DNA from: Gammaproteobacteria bacterium
GTDB taxonomy: Bacteria > Pseudomonadota > Gammaproteobacteria > Eutrophobiales > Eutrophobiaceae
Length of the DNA stretch: 64,000 nt
Assembly (NCBI GenBank): GCA_028279365.1
Contig: JANQNX010000003.1
Span: 124,001 to 188,000 of the forward strand
Reading direction: 5' to 3'
Position 1 is the first letter of the stretch. Each line of letters opens with the position of its first letter. Positions 9,052 to 16,974 of this stretch are shown in pieces. The translations under genes were made by a program, and so were the position numbers. The notes beneath the pieces were generated by a model, which worked only from the letters and a program-made list of their open reading frames with translations, was not told where the DNA came from and did no database searches.

Positions 9052-9780
9052 TTAGTGGTGATGATGTATCATCCTGACCGGTGCTTCGTACAGTTCCTCG
9101 ATCATCTTACCACTTATCGATTCAGTATTATGACAAACCAGGGTGCGATTGAGACAGGCAACACGATCCACATAACCAGAGATAAACGCGATATCATGCG
9201 AGACAACAATGATCGTCATGTGCTCACTGTAGTTCTTTAATAAAGCAAATATATCTTCCTCTGCCTTGATATCGACATTCGCGGTCGGTTCGTCAAGCAA
9301 TAAGATTTCCGGTTTGCTAACTAATGCGCGCGCTAGTAAGACCCTTTGTAATTGACCGCCTGATAATGCGCCAACCTGTCGTTGTGCTAATTCTTCAATG
9401 CCTAATGTCTGCATAGCAGAATACGCCGCCTCCATTTCCGCTTTACTGTAGGAAAAACAGTACGCATTGCGACTGACATGTCCCATCAATATCGCTTCAA
9501 TAACAGTAATGGGAAAGTCTCTGGAAAACGTGATGTGCTGTGGCACATAGCCAATCTTGCTAGCGTGCTGCCCGACAGGACTTTGCAAACAACGAATCGT
9601 ACCCTTATCAGGCTGTAATAAACCAAGAATTAGTTTCAGTAGTGTACTTTTGCCGCTGGCGTTCGGGCCGATAATACCAATAAACTCATCTTCAACAATC
9701 TGTAACGATACGTCCTGTAGCACCAAAACACTGCCGTAATGAAAACTAACGTTATCAATATCAACTACAACATTTTTCAT
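9052..9780 (-). CDS. znuC: Zinc ABC transporter ATPase ZnuC
   Basis: Cytoplasmic ATPase that powers ZnuAB zinc uptake. The 242-residue protein shows Walker A GPNASGKST (about 38-46), signature LSGGQLQRVLLARAL (about 139-153), Walker B ILLLDEPTA, and the switch His in VVSHD. It ends in a four-histidine tail (MIHHHH), possibly a metal-responsive feature. Its ATG overlaps the znuA stop (ATGA), so it is translated as part of the same operon. Confidence 0.94.
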   Translation of the reverse strand: MKNVVVDIDNVSFHYGSVLVLQDVSLQIVEDEFIGIIGPNASGKSTLLKLILGLLQPDKGTIRCLQSPVGQHASKIGYVPQHITFSRDFPITVIEAILMGHVSRNAYCFSYSKAEMEAAYSAMQTLGIEELAQRQVGALSGGQLQRVLLARALVSKPEILLLDEPTANVDIKAEEDIFALLKNYSEHMTIIVVSHDIAFISGYVDRVACLNRTLVCHNTESISGKMIEELYEAPVRMIHHHH

Positions 9781-10616
9781 TGCGATAAACCTGATACGAT
9801 TGCAGCTGTGACTTCACGCATATTGTCAAGATAATGATAGGCCAAAGGGTCAAGTGAAATCACGACAGCACCGATTTCTGCGGCAATGATCTTTGCGGCC
9901 TTATTGTTAAATTGTGGTTGGCTAAATACCGCCTTAATCTGCTTTTCTCTGGCGAGTTCAATCAAGTCCGTCATCGACGCAGCCTGAATTTCCTTGCCAT
10001 GCTGTTCGATAGAATGTTGGGTTAAATTATATTGCTCGGCATAAACTGACCATGCCGGATGCGCGACGATCAAATCACGTTTACTCAAATGGCTAAGTTG
10101 GCTCTCGATATCAGTATCCAGTTTGACCAGCTTACTGATAAATACCTCGGCAGCTTGTTGAAAATGTTCTGCATGATTGCCATCAAGCGCAATTAATTCA
10201 TCTGCGATGAGTTTTGTCATGTGCATGGCGTTGTTAGGATTTAGCCAAACATGCGGATCATGTTCAAGATGATGCTGCTGTGTCTCATTAACAGAGTGAC
10301 TCCCCATGTTAATCACTCTAAGTCCCGGGTTGTTTCTTTGAATAGTTGATAGCCAGGCTCGTTCAAATGGCACACCAATGGAGAAATAGAGCTGGCTGTC
10401 TTCGATCTCGGCAATTTGCTTGAGGGTCGGTTCATAGGTAGCAGGGCTATGCCCCGGGCCCACCATCAGTTTTACATCGACCTTGTCGCCACCGACCTGC
10501 TCCACAAAATATTTCTGCGGCATAATGCTGACGACAACCGATAGTTTTTCATTCGCTTGTAAGCTTTGGCAATAAAAGATTACCCCACACAGGATGATGA
10601 ACGGGAGATTACGCAT
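9777..10616 (-). CDS. znuA: Periplasmic zinc-binding protein ZnuA
   Basis: Captures zinc in the periplasm and hands it to ZnuB. The frame extends to 10682, but the ATG at 10616 gives a proper signal peptide (RNLPFIILCGVIFYCQSLQA) and overlaps the zur stop by eight bases, so it is the start used (279 residues). Metal-ligand signatures are H56 in VGPGHSPATYEPT and a His-rich loop (QQHHLEHDPHVWLNP) carrying the second conserved His, with later His in VAHPAW. The charged loop is short compared with E. coli ZnuA. Confidence 0.93.
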   Translation of the reverse strand: MRNLPFIILCGVIFYCQSLQANEKLSVVVSIMPQKYFVEQVGGDKVDVKLMVGPGHSPATYEPTLKQIAEIEDSQLYFSIGVPFERAWLSTIQRNNPGLRVINMGSHSVNETQQHHLEHDPHVWLNPNNAMHMTKLIADELIALDGNHAEHFQQAAEVFISKLVKLDTDIESQLSHLSKRDLIVAHPAWSVYAEQYNLTQHSIEQHGKEIQAASMTDLIELAREKQIKAVFSQPQFNNKAAKIIAAEIGAVVISLDPLAYHYLDNMREVTAAIVSGLSQ

Positions 10617-11130
10617 GAGAATTATGCTTTTTGGTGACGCAATTCTGACAATGCCCTTTAATTTCAATATGTTCATGCTCAATAGTAAATTTTAATTCGT
10701 TAGCAATGCTATCAATCAAGCGATTGACGTTAGTGTCATCCAGTTCAGCAACAGATCCACAACGCTGACAGATAAAAAACTGGCTACTATGCGACTCAAA
10801 AGGATGACCGCAACCTATGTAGGCGTTTAATGACTCAATTTTATGTACGAGTCCTTGCTGTTGAAGAAAATCGAGCGCCCTGTATACAGTTGGTGGTGCG
10901 GAAGAAGCCTTTTCCTGTTTCAGCGCATCAAGAATATCGTAAGCCTTAACCGGTTCATGATTTTGCCAGACGAGTTCCAGCACACGCTGTCGCAGCGGCG
11001 TCAGTCGCATGCCTTTGTTAGTACATTGCAGCTTGGCAGCATCCAGCGCTGACTTGAGACACTCTCCATGCGCATGGTTATCCGGCTTGAATGGGCTGAT
11101 AACTCTACTTTTGTTCACTTTCTCGATCAC
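10609..11130 (-). CDS. zur: Zinc uptake regulator Zur (Fur family)
   Basis: Zinc-dependent repressor. The 173-residue protein has the Fur-type winged helix (TPLRQRVLELVWQ, then APPTVYRALDFLQQQGLVHKI). The dimerisation/metal domain carries a structural zinc site, CQRC plus CQNC near the C terminus, with His-rich segments (HSSQFFICQRC, EHEHIEIKGHC). The first gene of its operon, it starts at GTG 11130 with no clear Shine-Dalgarno. A Zur box 24 bases upstream indicates autoregulation and shared control with the divergent znuD transcript. Confidence 0.93.
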   Translation of the reverse strand: MIEKVNKSRVISPFKPDNHAHGECLKSALDAAKLQCTNKGMRLTPLRQRVLELVWQNHEPVKAYDILDALKQEKASSAPPTVYRALDFLQQQGLVHKIESLNAYIGCGHPFESHSSQFFICQRCGSVAELDDTNVNRLIDSIANELKFTIEHEHIEIKGHCQNCVTKKHNSHA

Positions 11131-11153
11131 TATCGCAAATTGACGGGTATGTA

Positions 11154-11176
11154 TTAATGTTATAATGTAACATTAA
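11154..11176. promoter_or_regulatory. Zur box between zur and the znuD transcript
   Basis: TTAATGTTA-TAATG-TAACATTAA is a perfect palindrome with nine-base arms and a five-base centre. It closely resembles the gammaproteobacterial Zur consensus (GAAATGTTATANTATAACATTTC). A TATAAT (11161-11166) lies inside it on the + strand, with TTGACG (11140-11145) 15 bases upstream, so bound Zur would cover the -10 of the rightward promoter. Confidence 0.85.
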
Positions 11177-11197
11177 ATCGATTAATTAAAAAACTGC

Positions 11198-11470
11198 ATG
11201 CTGTACTTAACACGACTACTACTGGCGATCTTATTGTCAGTACAAATAATGGCGACCGTCCATGCCGCTGAGCATGTGTCTGACCATGATCACAAGGAAA
11301 CGTGTCAGTTCAGTGTTAATGCTTATGATCCATTATCAAGTGGCTGCGAAGTCGCAATCCCGGTATTTCAGATTAGTTATATTGCTGTAACAGAAAGCAA
11401 TTTTGTCAATCATTATTTTTCTTATCAAGCTAAGGGAGCACATAGCCGCGCGCCGCCCCATTCTCCATAA
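11198..11470 (+). CDS. Small secreted His/Cys protein, candidate zinc chaperone (DUF2946-like)
   Basis: The 90-residue protein has a signal peptide (LLLAILLSVQIMATVHAA) and a short metal-ligand cluster right after it (EHVSDHDHKETC, plus a second Cys in SSGCE). It ends in SRAPPHSP, reminiscent of the RAPP/RGPP ending of DUF2946-type proteins often found beside zinc uptake genes. It sits directly behind the Zur box and 56 bases ahead of the ZnuD-like receptor, so it is very likely Zur-controlled and cotranscribed with it. A periplasmic zinc carrier role is inferred from composition and context only. Confidence 0.7.
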   Translation: MLYLTRLLLAILLSVQIMATVHAAEHVSDHDHKETCQFSVNAYDPLSSGCEVAIPVFQISYIAVTESNFVNHYFSYQAKGAHSRAPPHSP

Positions 11471-11521
11471 ACACGTATTTTTGAGCCTGGCGCTCAACAC
11501 CAATTAGCAATTTATGGAGAA
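11461..11521 (+). promoter_or_regulatory. Inverted repeat able to hide the znuD ribosome-binding site
   Basis: TTCTCCATAAA (11461-11471), which contains the stop of the small zinc ORF, is perfectly complementary to TTTATGGAGAA (11511-11521), which contains the GGAG Shine-Dalgarno of the receptor gene. An inner hairpin TTGAGC/GCTCAA (11481-11497) lies between. In mRNA the stem would mask the receptor's ribosome-binding site until a ribosome reaches the upstream stop codon. Confidence 0.6.
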
Positions 11522-11526
11522 GTATA

Positions 11527-13506
11527 ATGAAACAATTAGTATTACCTGCATTACTGGTATTTTCAGCAGCAGATGCAGCCTTTGCAGAGGAAATTGAAAA
11601 CTTATCTGACGTAGATATTTACGCCAGACCCATTGGCTTACAAAGCCTTGAGCACGTTGCCCAACCAATCACGGTAATTAACAACGAGGAACTTAGAGAG
11701 AAACAATCCTCAACCATTGGCGAAACGCTGGAGAACATTCCTGGCGTAACCACAGATCGCTTCAGTCCGCTTGCGAGTCGTCCAGTGATTCGTGGTTTAG
11801 CCGGACCTCGTGTTCAGGTACTTGAAAACGGAATTGGTTCACTGGATGTGTCTACCATTAGTGTCGATCACGCTGTATCGATCGATCCGATTAACGCTGA
11901 ACAGATTGAAGTCTTTCGTGGCCCATCAACTTTACTGTATGGTAGTGACGCTGCGGGCGGTCTGGTTAACGTAGTCACCAATCGTATACCGGATTATGTA
12001 CCCGATTCACTTGAAGCCAAGATCTATTCCAGCTACAACACCAATTCGCTGGAAAAACTGGTTTCATTTCAGGCCGACGGTGGCTATGAAAATATCGCCT
12101 TTCACCTGGATGGGTCTGATCGTGATGCAAAAAATTACGAATCAGCTGATGGCACGGTCGCCAACAGTTTTTATGATGTGACCAATTTTAATTTTGGCAC
12201 CTCTTACGTTGATGACTGGGGTTATGTCGGCGTCTCCTATGGCCGTTTTGATTCCACACATGGTGTGCCGGTCAATCCGGAAGAACCAGACGAACTAAAG
12301 TTTCTTGATTCAGAGCAAGATCGCTTTGACGTTAACGCACAACTTAACCTGGATAACAGCTTTATCAAGGCAATACGATTTCAAATGGGTTACAACGATT
12401 ATCTTCATACCGAGTTCGAAAGCCCGACCGAAGCTGGTACGGTATTCAGCAACGAACAACTGCAGGGCCGTATGGAATTGCAACATCAGAAGATTGGTAT
12501 CTTTAATGGTGTAATTGGTACGCAGTTCGGCTATCGCGATGTCAGTGCCGTGGGTGAAGAGGCCTTTATCCCCAAAACCAACACCGATACCTTCGCACTG
12601 TTTATACTCGAAGACACCGATATCGTTGAAGATGTACACTTCGAAATCGGTGGTCGTTATGAACACCAAACCAGTGATCCTGACAATGCAGGTGAGGTCA
12701 GCAATGATCTATACAGTGTCTCATCCGGTATCCATTGGCATTTTACCGATGCCATGTCATTAGGTTTAAGCATTGGTCGTAGTCAGCGTGCCCCTGCTGC
12801 CGAAGAATTGTTTGCAAACGGCCCGCACGAAGCAACCAGCACCTTTGAGGTTGGAGATGCCGGGCTTGATGTAGAAACCGCAAACAGTATTGATTTGTCA
12901 CTGGCAAAGGAAACTGGCCGCTTACAATTTAATACCAGTTTGTTTGTGAATTACATTGAAAACTTCATCTTCCTTCAGGGAGTAGATAGTAACAACGATG
13001 GCGTTGTGGATGAGGTCGATGACGATGGTAATTTAGGTGGCGAACTGTTGTCGGTAGCGTTCCAACAAGACGATGCCATATTTTATGGTTTTGAATTCGC
13101 TAGCAAGTTCAATGTATTCAATAATAATAATGGCAGCCTGGACTGGAACGTGTTTGGCGATTATGTCCGAGCAGAGAGAACGAATGGTGAGAACCTGCCG
13201 CGTATATCGCCGGCCCGACTCGGTACTGGATTGGATTACAGCTTTAACCGTTTCAGCGCTGGTGTCGACCTGACCACTGTACTGGCACAAAATGATAATG
13301 CCGTACTGGAAACCGATACTGGTGGCTTCACGCTGTTAAACATGAATGCCAATTACGCATTGTTCGAGGGCGAACGCTCGCTGGATTTATTTATGCGTGC
13401 TAATAACCTGCTTGATGAAGACGGTGCTTTACATACTTCCTTTATTAAGGATCGTGCACCCATCATGGGACAATCATTTATTGTTGGGTTCCAGGCTGGA
13501 TTTTAA
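11527..13506 (+). CDS. znuD: TonB-dependent outer-membrane receptor, ZnuD-like (zinc)
   Basis: Outer-membrane importer powered by TonB. The 659 residues include a signal peptide ending near AFA, a plug domain with IGETLENIPGVTTD, RPVIRGLAGPRVQVLENG and IEVFRGPSTLLYGSDAAGG, and a beta-barrel ending in the C-terminal aromatic pattern FIVGFQAGF. GGAG precedes the ATG by seven bases. The position behind the Zur box, divergent from zur-znuACB, makes zinc (or a zinc complex) the likely substrate, as for Neisseria ZnuD. The plug lacks an obvious long His-rich loop, so substrate assignment rests mainly on context. Confidence 0.85.
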   Translation: MKQLVLPALLVFSAADAAFAEEIENLSDVDIYARPIGLQSLEHVAQPITVINNEELREKQSSTIGETLENIPGVTTDRFSPLASRPVIRGLAGPRVQVLENGIGSLDVSTISVDHAVSIDPINAEQIEVFRGPSTLLYGSDAAGGLVNVVTNRIPDYVPDSLEAKIYSSYNTNSLEKLVSFQADGGYENIAFHLDGSDRDAKNYESADGTVANSFYDVTNFNFGTSYVDDWGYVGVSYGRFDSTHGVPVNPEEPDELKFLDSEQDRFDVNAQLNLDNSFIKAIRFQMGYNDYLHTEFESPTEAGTVFSNEQLQGRMELQHQKIGIFNGVIGTQFGYRDVSAVGEEAFIPKTNTDTFALFILEDTDIVEDVHFEIGGRYEHQTSDPDNAGEVSNDLYSVSSGIHWHFTDAMSLGLSIGRSQRAPAAEELFANGPHEATSTFEVGDAGLDVETANSIDLSLAKETGRLQFNTSLFVNYIENFIFLQGVDSNNDGVVDEVDDDGNLGGELLSVAFQQDDAIFYGFEFASKFNVFNNNNGSLDWNVFGDYVRAERTNGENLPRISPARLGTGLDYSFNRFSAGVDLTTVLAQNDNAVLETDTGGFTLLNMNANYALFEGERSLDLFMRANNLLDEDGALHTSFIKDRAPIMGQSFIVGFQAGF

Positions 13507-13541
13507 TAAAATGCGGTATTTTCAATGGCCATCGATTTACT

Positions 13542-13814
13542 GTGGAAGAAGTTTTCGAAGATACCGACATAAAAGTTGACGAATACCTGGATGCAAAGGG
13601 GCTGAATTGCCCCTTACCCATCCTGAAAACCAAGGTGTTACTTAACAAGATGCCTGCTCAGCAGGTGTTAAAAGTTGACGCCACCGATCCACACTCCCAG
13701 GTGGATTTCGAGGCCTATTGTGCTCGTACCAATCACGAACTGTTGACCTCTTCTCAACGAGAAGAGGTCTTCACGTTTTTCATACGCCGCGCTGAAAATC
13801 CGAAAAAAATCTAA
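13542..13814 (+). CDS. tusA: TusA-family sulfur carrier protein
   Basis: Small cytoplasmic persulfide carrier. The 90-residue protein has the family motif DAKGLNCPLPILKTK with the sulfur-accepting Cys (residue about 23) in CPxP, and the usual beta-alpha fold (VLKVDATDPHSQVDFEAYC). A GTG start at 13542 is used because no in-frame ATG lies upstream of the motif. It begins 35 bases after the znuD stop and may read through from it. Whether it is the TusA of tRNA 2-thiolation or a paralogue cannot be told here. Confidence 0.88.
   Translation: MEEVFEDTDIKVDEYLDAKGLNCPLPILKTKVLLNKMPAQQVLKVDATDPHSQVDFEAYCARTNHELLTSSQREEVFTFFIRRAENPKKI
13745..13769 (+). terminator. Terminator-like hairpin inside the 3' end of tusA
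   Basis: GACCTCTTCTC (13745-13755), triloop AAC and GAGAAGAGGTC (13759-13769) form a perfect 11-base-pair hairpin followed by TTCACGTTTTT. It lies within codons for the last third of TusA, about 45 bases before the stop. It may attenuate readthrough from the znuD transcript or end an antisense or short transcript. Confidence 0.45.
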
Positions 13815-14001
13815 ACTACACTCGCACTTTATTCCTACTGGTTCTATTCTTAAAGCAAGGTCTTTCTACCTAAAAAAGAGTAGAGAGTTATTTATAAAAT
13901 ATACCCTGAATTGACTAAAGTTATTCGCATGCTGTCGTTATATAATGACATAGTAGAGGCTGTAAGTATTTCAAATGCCTAAATTTATTTTTGGAGGCGC
14001 G

Positions 14002-14643
14002 ATGTCTGGGGAGCATATTCTGGTGGTTGATGATGACTACACAACGGCCAGTGTCATGCAACTTTATCTCGAAAATTTTGGTTTTGTCGTATCCGATATA
14101 GCTTGCAATGGCAGAGATGCCATCGACAAGTCAAAGAAACTCAAACCCGATCTGGTCTTAATGGACATTCATCTTGGTAAAGGGCTCGATGGCATCGATT
14201 GTGCCGAAGTGATCATGCAAAAGCTGGGCATACCGGTAGTCTATGTCACGGCGCATAACGATGAAGAGACGCTGGAACGCGCCCAGATGAGCAATCCGTT
14301 TGGTTTTATTAATAAGCCACTGCGCGATACCGATTTGAAAACAACCGTCCGTTTTGCACTGGACAAAAGTAAGAAAAAACCAGATAAAAAAAAGCCAAAG
14401 CTGGAAGACGTGCTTTATCAGGTCTACGAACTCACCCCAGCGGAATCCCGCGTGGTATCGAGATTACTGGATAAACCCGACGTCGAGGACGTTGCCAAAG
14501 ATTTACATGTCAGCGTTTCAACCATACGCACGCACCTTAAGCACATCTATCGCAAAACCGATACCAACCGACAATCCGCCCTATTCCATAAGATCGTGAC
14601 CGGGCCGGTAGGTATGATCATGAAAGATGTGGAAGAAAAATAG
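14002..14643 (+). CDS. Response regulator, receiver plus LuxR-type HTH
   Basis: The ATG at 14002 is preferred over 13975 because GGAGG (13993-13997) precedes it. The receiver domain shows the acidic pocket VVDDD, phospho-acceptor Asp in LVLMDIHLG, Thr in YVTAH and Lys in FINKPL. After a Lys-rich linker (KSKKKPDKKKPK) comes a LuxR/GerE helix-turn-helix (LTPAESRVVSRLL, HVSVSTIRTHLKHIYRKT). It would bind DNA when phosphorylated. No histidine kinase is adjacent; the PAS protein downstream is a possible partner only by position. A TATAAT at 13941-13946 could be its -10. Confidence 0.88.
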   Translation: MSGEHILVVDDDYTTASVMQLYLENFGFVVSDIACNGRDAIDKSKKLKPDLVLMDIHLGKGLDGIDCAEVIMQKLGIPVVYVTAHNDEETLERAQMSNPFGFINKPLRDTDLKTTVRFALDKSKKKPDKKKPKLEDVLYQVYELTPAESRVVSRLLDKPDVEDVAKDLHVSVSTIRTHLKHIYRKTDTNRQSALFHKIVTGPVGMIMKDVEEK

Positions 14644-14846
14644 CAACAATTGATAATGCTATTTTCTCTCTAGTCGTTGCCGTCTATTTGCACGCATTGC
14701 GATTTAGCTAAACCAATAAAGCAGCAATAAAAACAATCGGTTAATTAGCCTGTTTTTTCTCACCTAAAGTCAATATATGGCTAAAGTTTCCCGACCACGA
14801 GTCGTTAACTTAGTCAGAAATTAACTAAATCAACAGGTGTACTAGC

Positions 14847-15665
14847 GTGATACGACTTCCCTCACTCGATACTGATAACTTACTGTCTTTGTTGCATCTT
14901 ATGCCAGTTGGCATATTTTTGGTGAATGCTGAAGATCGCATTGTCTGGGTTAACAAAACCCTATGTGAACAAGTTGGTATTGAAGCTAGACAAATTATCG
15001 GCCACATGCGTTCAGAATTACCTGGCACGAATGTGTACCCAATTTCTGAGCGTATTGCCCGACATCACATCAAAGACGCTCAAAATGAGACCTTGTTTAA
15101 CTTTAACTATCTGGCAAAAAAATTAAATGGTCAGTTTGAGAACGTCACAGAAATAGGTTGCCTGGTTAAGTTTTCCAGCTTCACTGATAACCAAATTCAT
15201 TTTGGCTTTGAGCAGGTAGAGGAACAGACCGGTCTGTACACGCGCCATGGTATTTTGAAGAAGCTATCACTGCATGTAACGCGTAGTCGTCGTTACTTTA
15301 ATCCGCTTTCAATGATCATGCTGCGCGTGACACCAACCAGCGATATGGATAATGAAAATATTAACCATGCCATTGCAAAAATTCTTCGCGACAAATTGCG
15401 TTGGGTCGATGATGTCGGTCACTGGAATATGTCTGATTTTCTCTTGATTCTTCCAGAGACAAATGAAGAGTCGGCCAAAAAACTGGCAAGAAAGATTAAG
15501 TTTCAGTTGAGCCGATTTAAATTGCCCGATCAGAAAAAGATCCCAACGGCGATTGCAGTCACATCCTGGAAAAAAGGCGAAGATGAAAACAGTCTGATTA
15601 AACGACTTAACGAACAGCTTCCAGAAACCAATTATTCTGTCTCGTCTACCTCGAGAATTTCGTAG
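14847..15665 (+). CDS. PAS domain protein with degenerate GGDEF domain
   Basis: The 272-residue cytoplasmic protein has an N-terminal PAS sensor (about 12-125; MPVGIFLVNAEDRIVWVNK) and a C-terminal GGDEF-like fold (about 128-265). The catalytic motif is replaced by HWNMSDF where RxGGDEF is expected, so diguanylate cyclase activity is unlikely; it may be a signal-binding or interaction module. GTG start, with AGGTG seven bases before it. It follows the response regulator gene after about 200 bases. Its 3' end overlaps the convergent osmC-type gene by 34 bases. Confidence 0.75.
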   Translation: MIRLPSLDTDNLLSLLHLMPVGIFLVNAEDRIVWVNKTLCEQVGIEARQIIGHMRSELPGTNVYPISERIARHHIKDAQNETLFNFNYLAKKLNGQFENVTEIGCLVKFSSFTDNQIHFGFEQVEEQTGLYTRHGILKKLSLHVTRSRRYFNPLSMIMLRVTPTSDMDNENINHAIAKILRDKLRWVDDVGHWNMSDFLLILPETNEESAKKLARKIKFQLSRFKLPDQKKIPTAIAVTSWKKGEDENSLIKRLNEQLPETNYSVSSTSRIS

Positions 15666-16060
15666 CTGTGCGTTATCTCAGCCGTTGCACCTAGCATAAT
15701 TGAAGCAGAACAGTATTTTTCTGCTGACAGACTCACGGCTCTGGCCACTTGCTTTTCCTTCAAACCGTCACCCTGCAAAATGAAGTGAAGCTTAATGCGA
15801 GTAAAGACCTTCGGTTCAGACTCCGCTCGCTCTGCTGATACAATAACCTGACAGTCTGTAACCGCCTGTCGCGCTTTTTTTAGAATAGAAACAACATCAT
15901 AGCTACTACACGCGCCGGTACCGATTAATAACATTTCCATTGGTCGCGGTCCTAAATCACGACCTCCACCCTCAGGCGGCCCGTCCATTAAGACCTTATG
16001 ACCGGATCCCGATTCTCCAATAAACGAGGCTGCGCCAGCCCAGCTCACCTTAATTTCCAA
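15632..16060 (-). CDS. OsmC-family protein (YhfA-like)
   Basis: OsmC-fold proteins are dimeric thiol peroxidases or related redox proteins. The 142-residue protein holds the two conserved cysteines: one in GTGACSSYDVVSIL and one in AEKYCSASIML. The arginine-containing segment PEGGGRDLGPRPMEMLL is also typical. Divergent orientation beside crp matches the E. coli yhfA-crp arrangement, which supports the YhfA subgroup. Its 3' end overlaps the PAS/GGDEF gene tail. Confidence 0.88.
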   Translation of the reverse strand: MEIKVSWAGAASFIGESGSGHKVLMDGPPEGGGRDLGPRPMEMLLIGTGACSSYDVVSILKKARQAVTDCQVIVSAERAESEPKVFTRIKLHFILQGDGLKEKQVARAVSLSAEKYCSASIMLGATAEITHSYEILEVDETE

Positions 16061-16145
16061 TTAAATACTCCAAGCAGTTGATTTTCTGGAAAAAGAGTAA
16101 CATAGTTCATATTTAGTTCGCATAGTTAATTAATAGGGGAGAGCT

Positions 16146-16778
16146 ATGGGCCCAGTCTCGCAAGAGCAGGATCCGGTTATTTCCGGGTTTCTCGAACATT
16201 GCCATCGTAAGTCATACAATGCCAAGCAGCTCATCATTAAAGAAGGCGATCCGTCAAATGACTTATACTATATCGTAAGTGGTTCAGTTACTGTCATGAT
16301 TGAAGATAGCAAAGGTCATGAAATCGTGCTCGCTTACTTAAATGCAGGTGAGTTTTTCGGTGAATTAGGTTTATTTGATAAAGAACATAATCGAACAGCC
16401 TTTGTACGAGCAAAATCTAAATCAGATATTGCCAGAATTAGTTACGAGAAACTAAAAGGCCTACATAATCTCTTCCCTAATTTGCTGTTTTCGATTGCGT
16501 CGCAAATGGCAATACGTTTACGCCGAACCAGTCGCAAAGTCAGCGATTTGGCGTTTACGGATGTAAAAGGACGCGTGGCGAGAACCCTGCTGGATTTATG
16601 TAAAGAACCCGACGCGATGACGCACCCGGATGGGATGCAGATCAAAATTACCCGTCAGGAACTGGGCAGAATCGTAGGCTGTTCCCGGGAAATGGTCGGC
16701 CGTGTCTTGAAAAGCCTGGAAGAAGACCACCTCATCTCCGTTTCCGGCAAAACCATGGTGATCTTTGGCACCCGCTAG
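16146..16778 (+). CDS. crp: cAMP receptor protein Crp (Vfr-like)
   Basis: Global transcription regulator activated by cAMP. The 210 residues equal E. coli CRP. The cyclic-nucleotide pocket is present (FFGELGLFD, then NRTAFVRAK: Glu and Arg kept, Thr in place of the usual Ser). The C-terminal helix-turn-helix RQELGRIVGCSREMVGRVLK matches CRP. A purine-rich AGGGGAGAG lies just before the ATG. No clear TGTGA-N6-TCACA site was found in the 85-base divergent gap with the osmC gene. Confidence 0.95.
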   Translation: MGPVSQEQDPVISGFLEHCHRKSYNAKQLIIKEGDPSNDLYYIVSGSVTVMIEDSKGHEIVLAYLNAGEFFGELGLFDKEHNRTAFVRAKSKSDIARISYEKLKGLHNLFPNLLFSIASQMAIRLRRTSRKVSDLAFTDVKGRVARTLLDLCKEPDAMTHPDGMQIKITRQELGRIVGCSREMVGRVLKSLEEDHLISVSGKTMVIFGTR

Positions 16779-16788
16779 TGATCATTTC

Positions 16789-16817
16789 TTGACAATTTTG
16801 GCCTGAAAAAAGACAAT
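16789..16817 (+). promoter_or_regulatory. Promoter for tRNA-Met
   Basis: TTGACA (16789-16794), a 17-base spacer and GACAAT (16812-16817), followed by a C-rich discriminator CCCCGTCC. The perfect -35, optimal spacing and GC-rich discriminator fit a stringently controlled stable-RNA promoter about 70 bases before the tRNA. Confidence 0.7.
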
Positions 16818-16893
16818 CCCCGTCCTTCAAATATCTGGCAATGTCGCTTAAGCAACGCCTTTTGAAGTAATAATTACATTTAATTCAGACTAT

Positions 16894-16970
16894 GGCTATG
16901 TAGCTCAGTTGGTTAGAGCGCAGCATTCATAATGCTGATGTCGGTGGTTCAAGTCCACCCATAGCCACCA
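16894..16970 (+). tRNA. tRNA-Met (elongator, anticodon CAT)
   Basis: A 77-base cloverleaf with encoded CCA; anticodon CAT at 16928-16930. The acceptor stem GGCTATG/CATAGCC matches elongator tRNA-Met of E. coli at nearly every position, with U4-A69 and A5-U68, which are not lysidine-synthetase determinants. It lies downstream of crp behind its own promoter. Confidence 0.9.
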
Positions 16971-16974
16971 TTTA

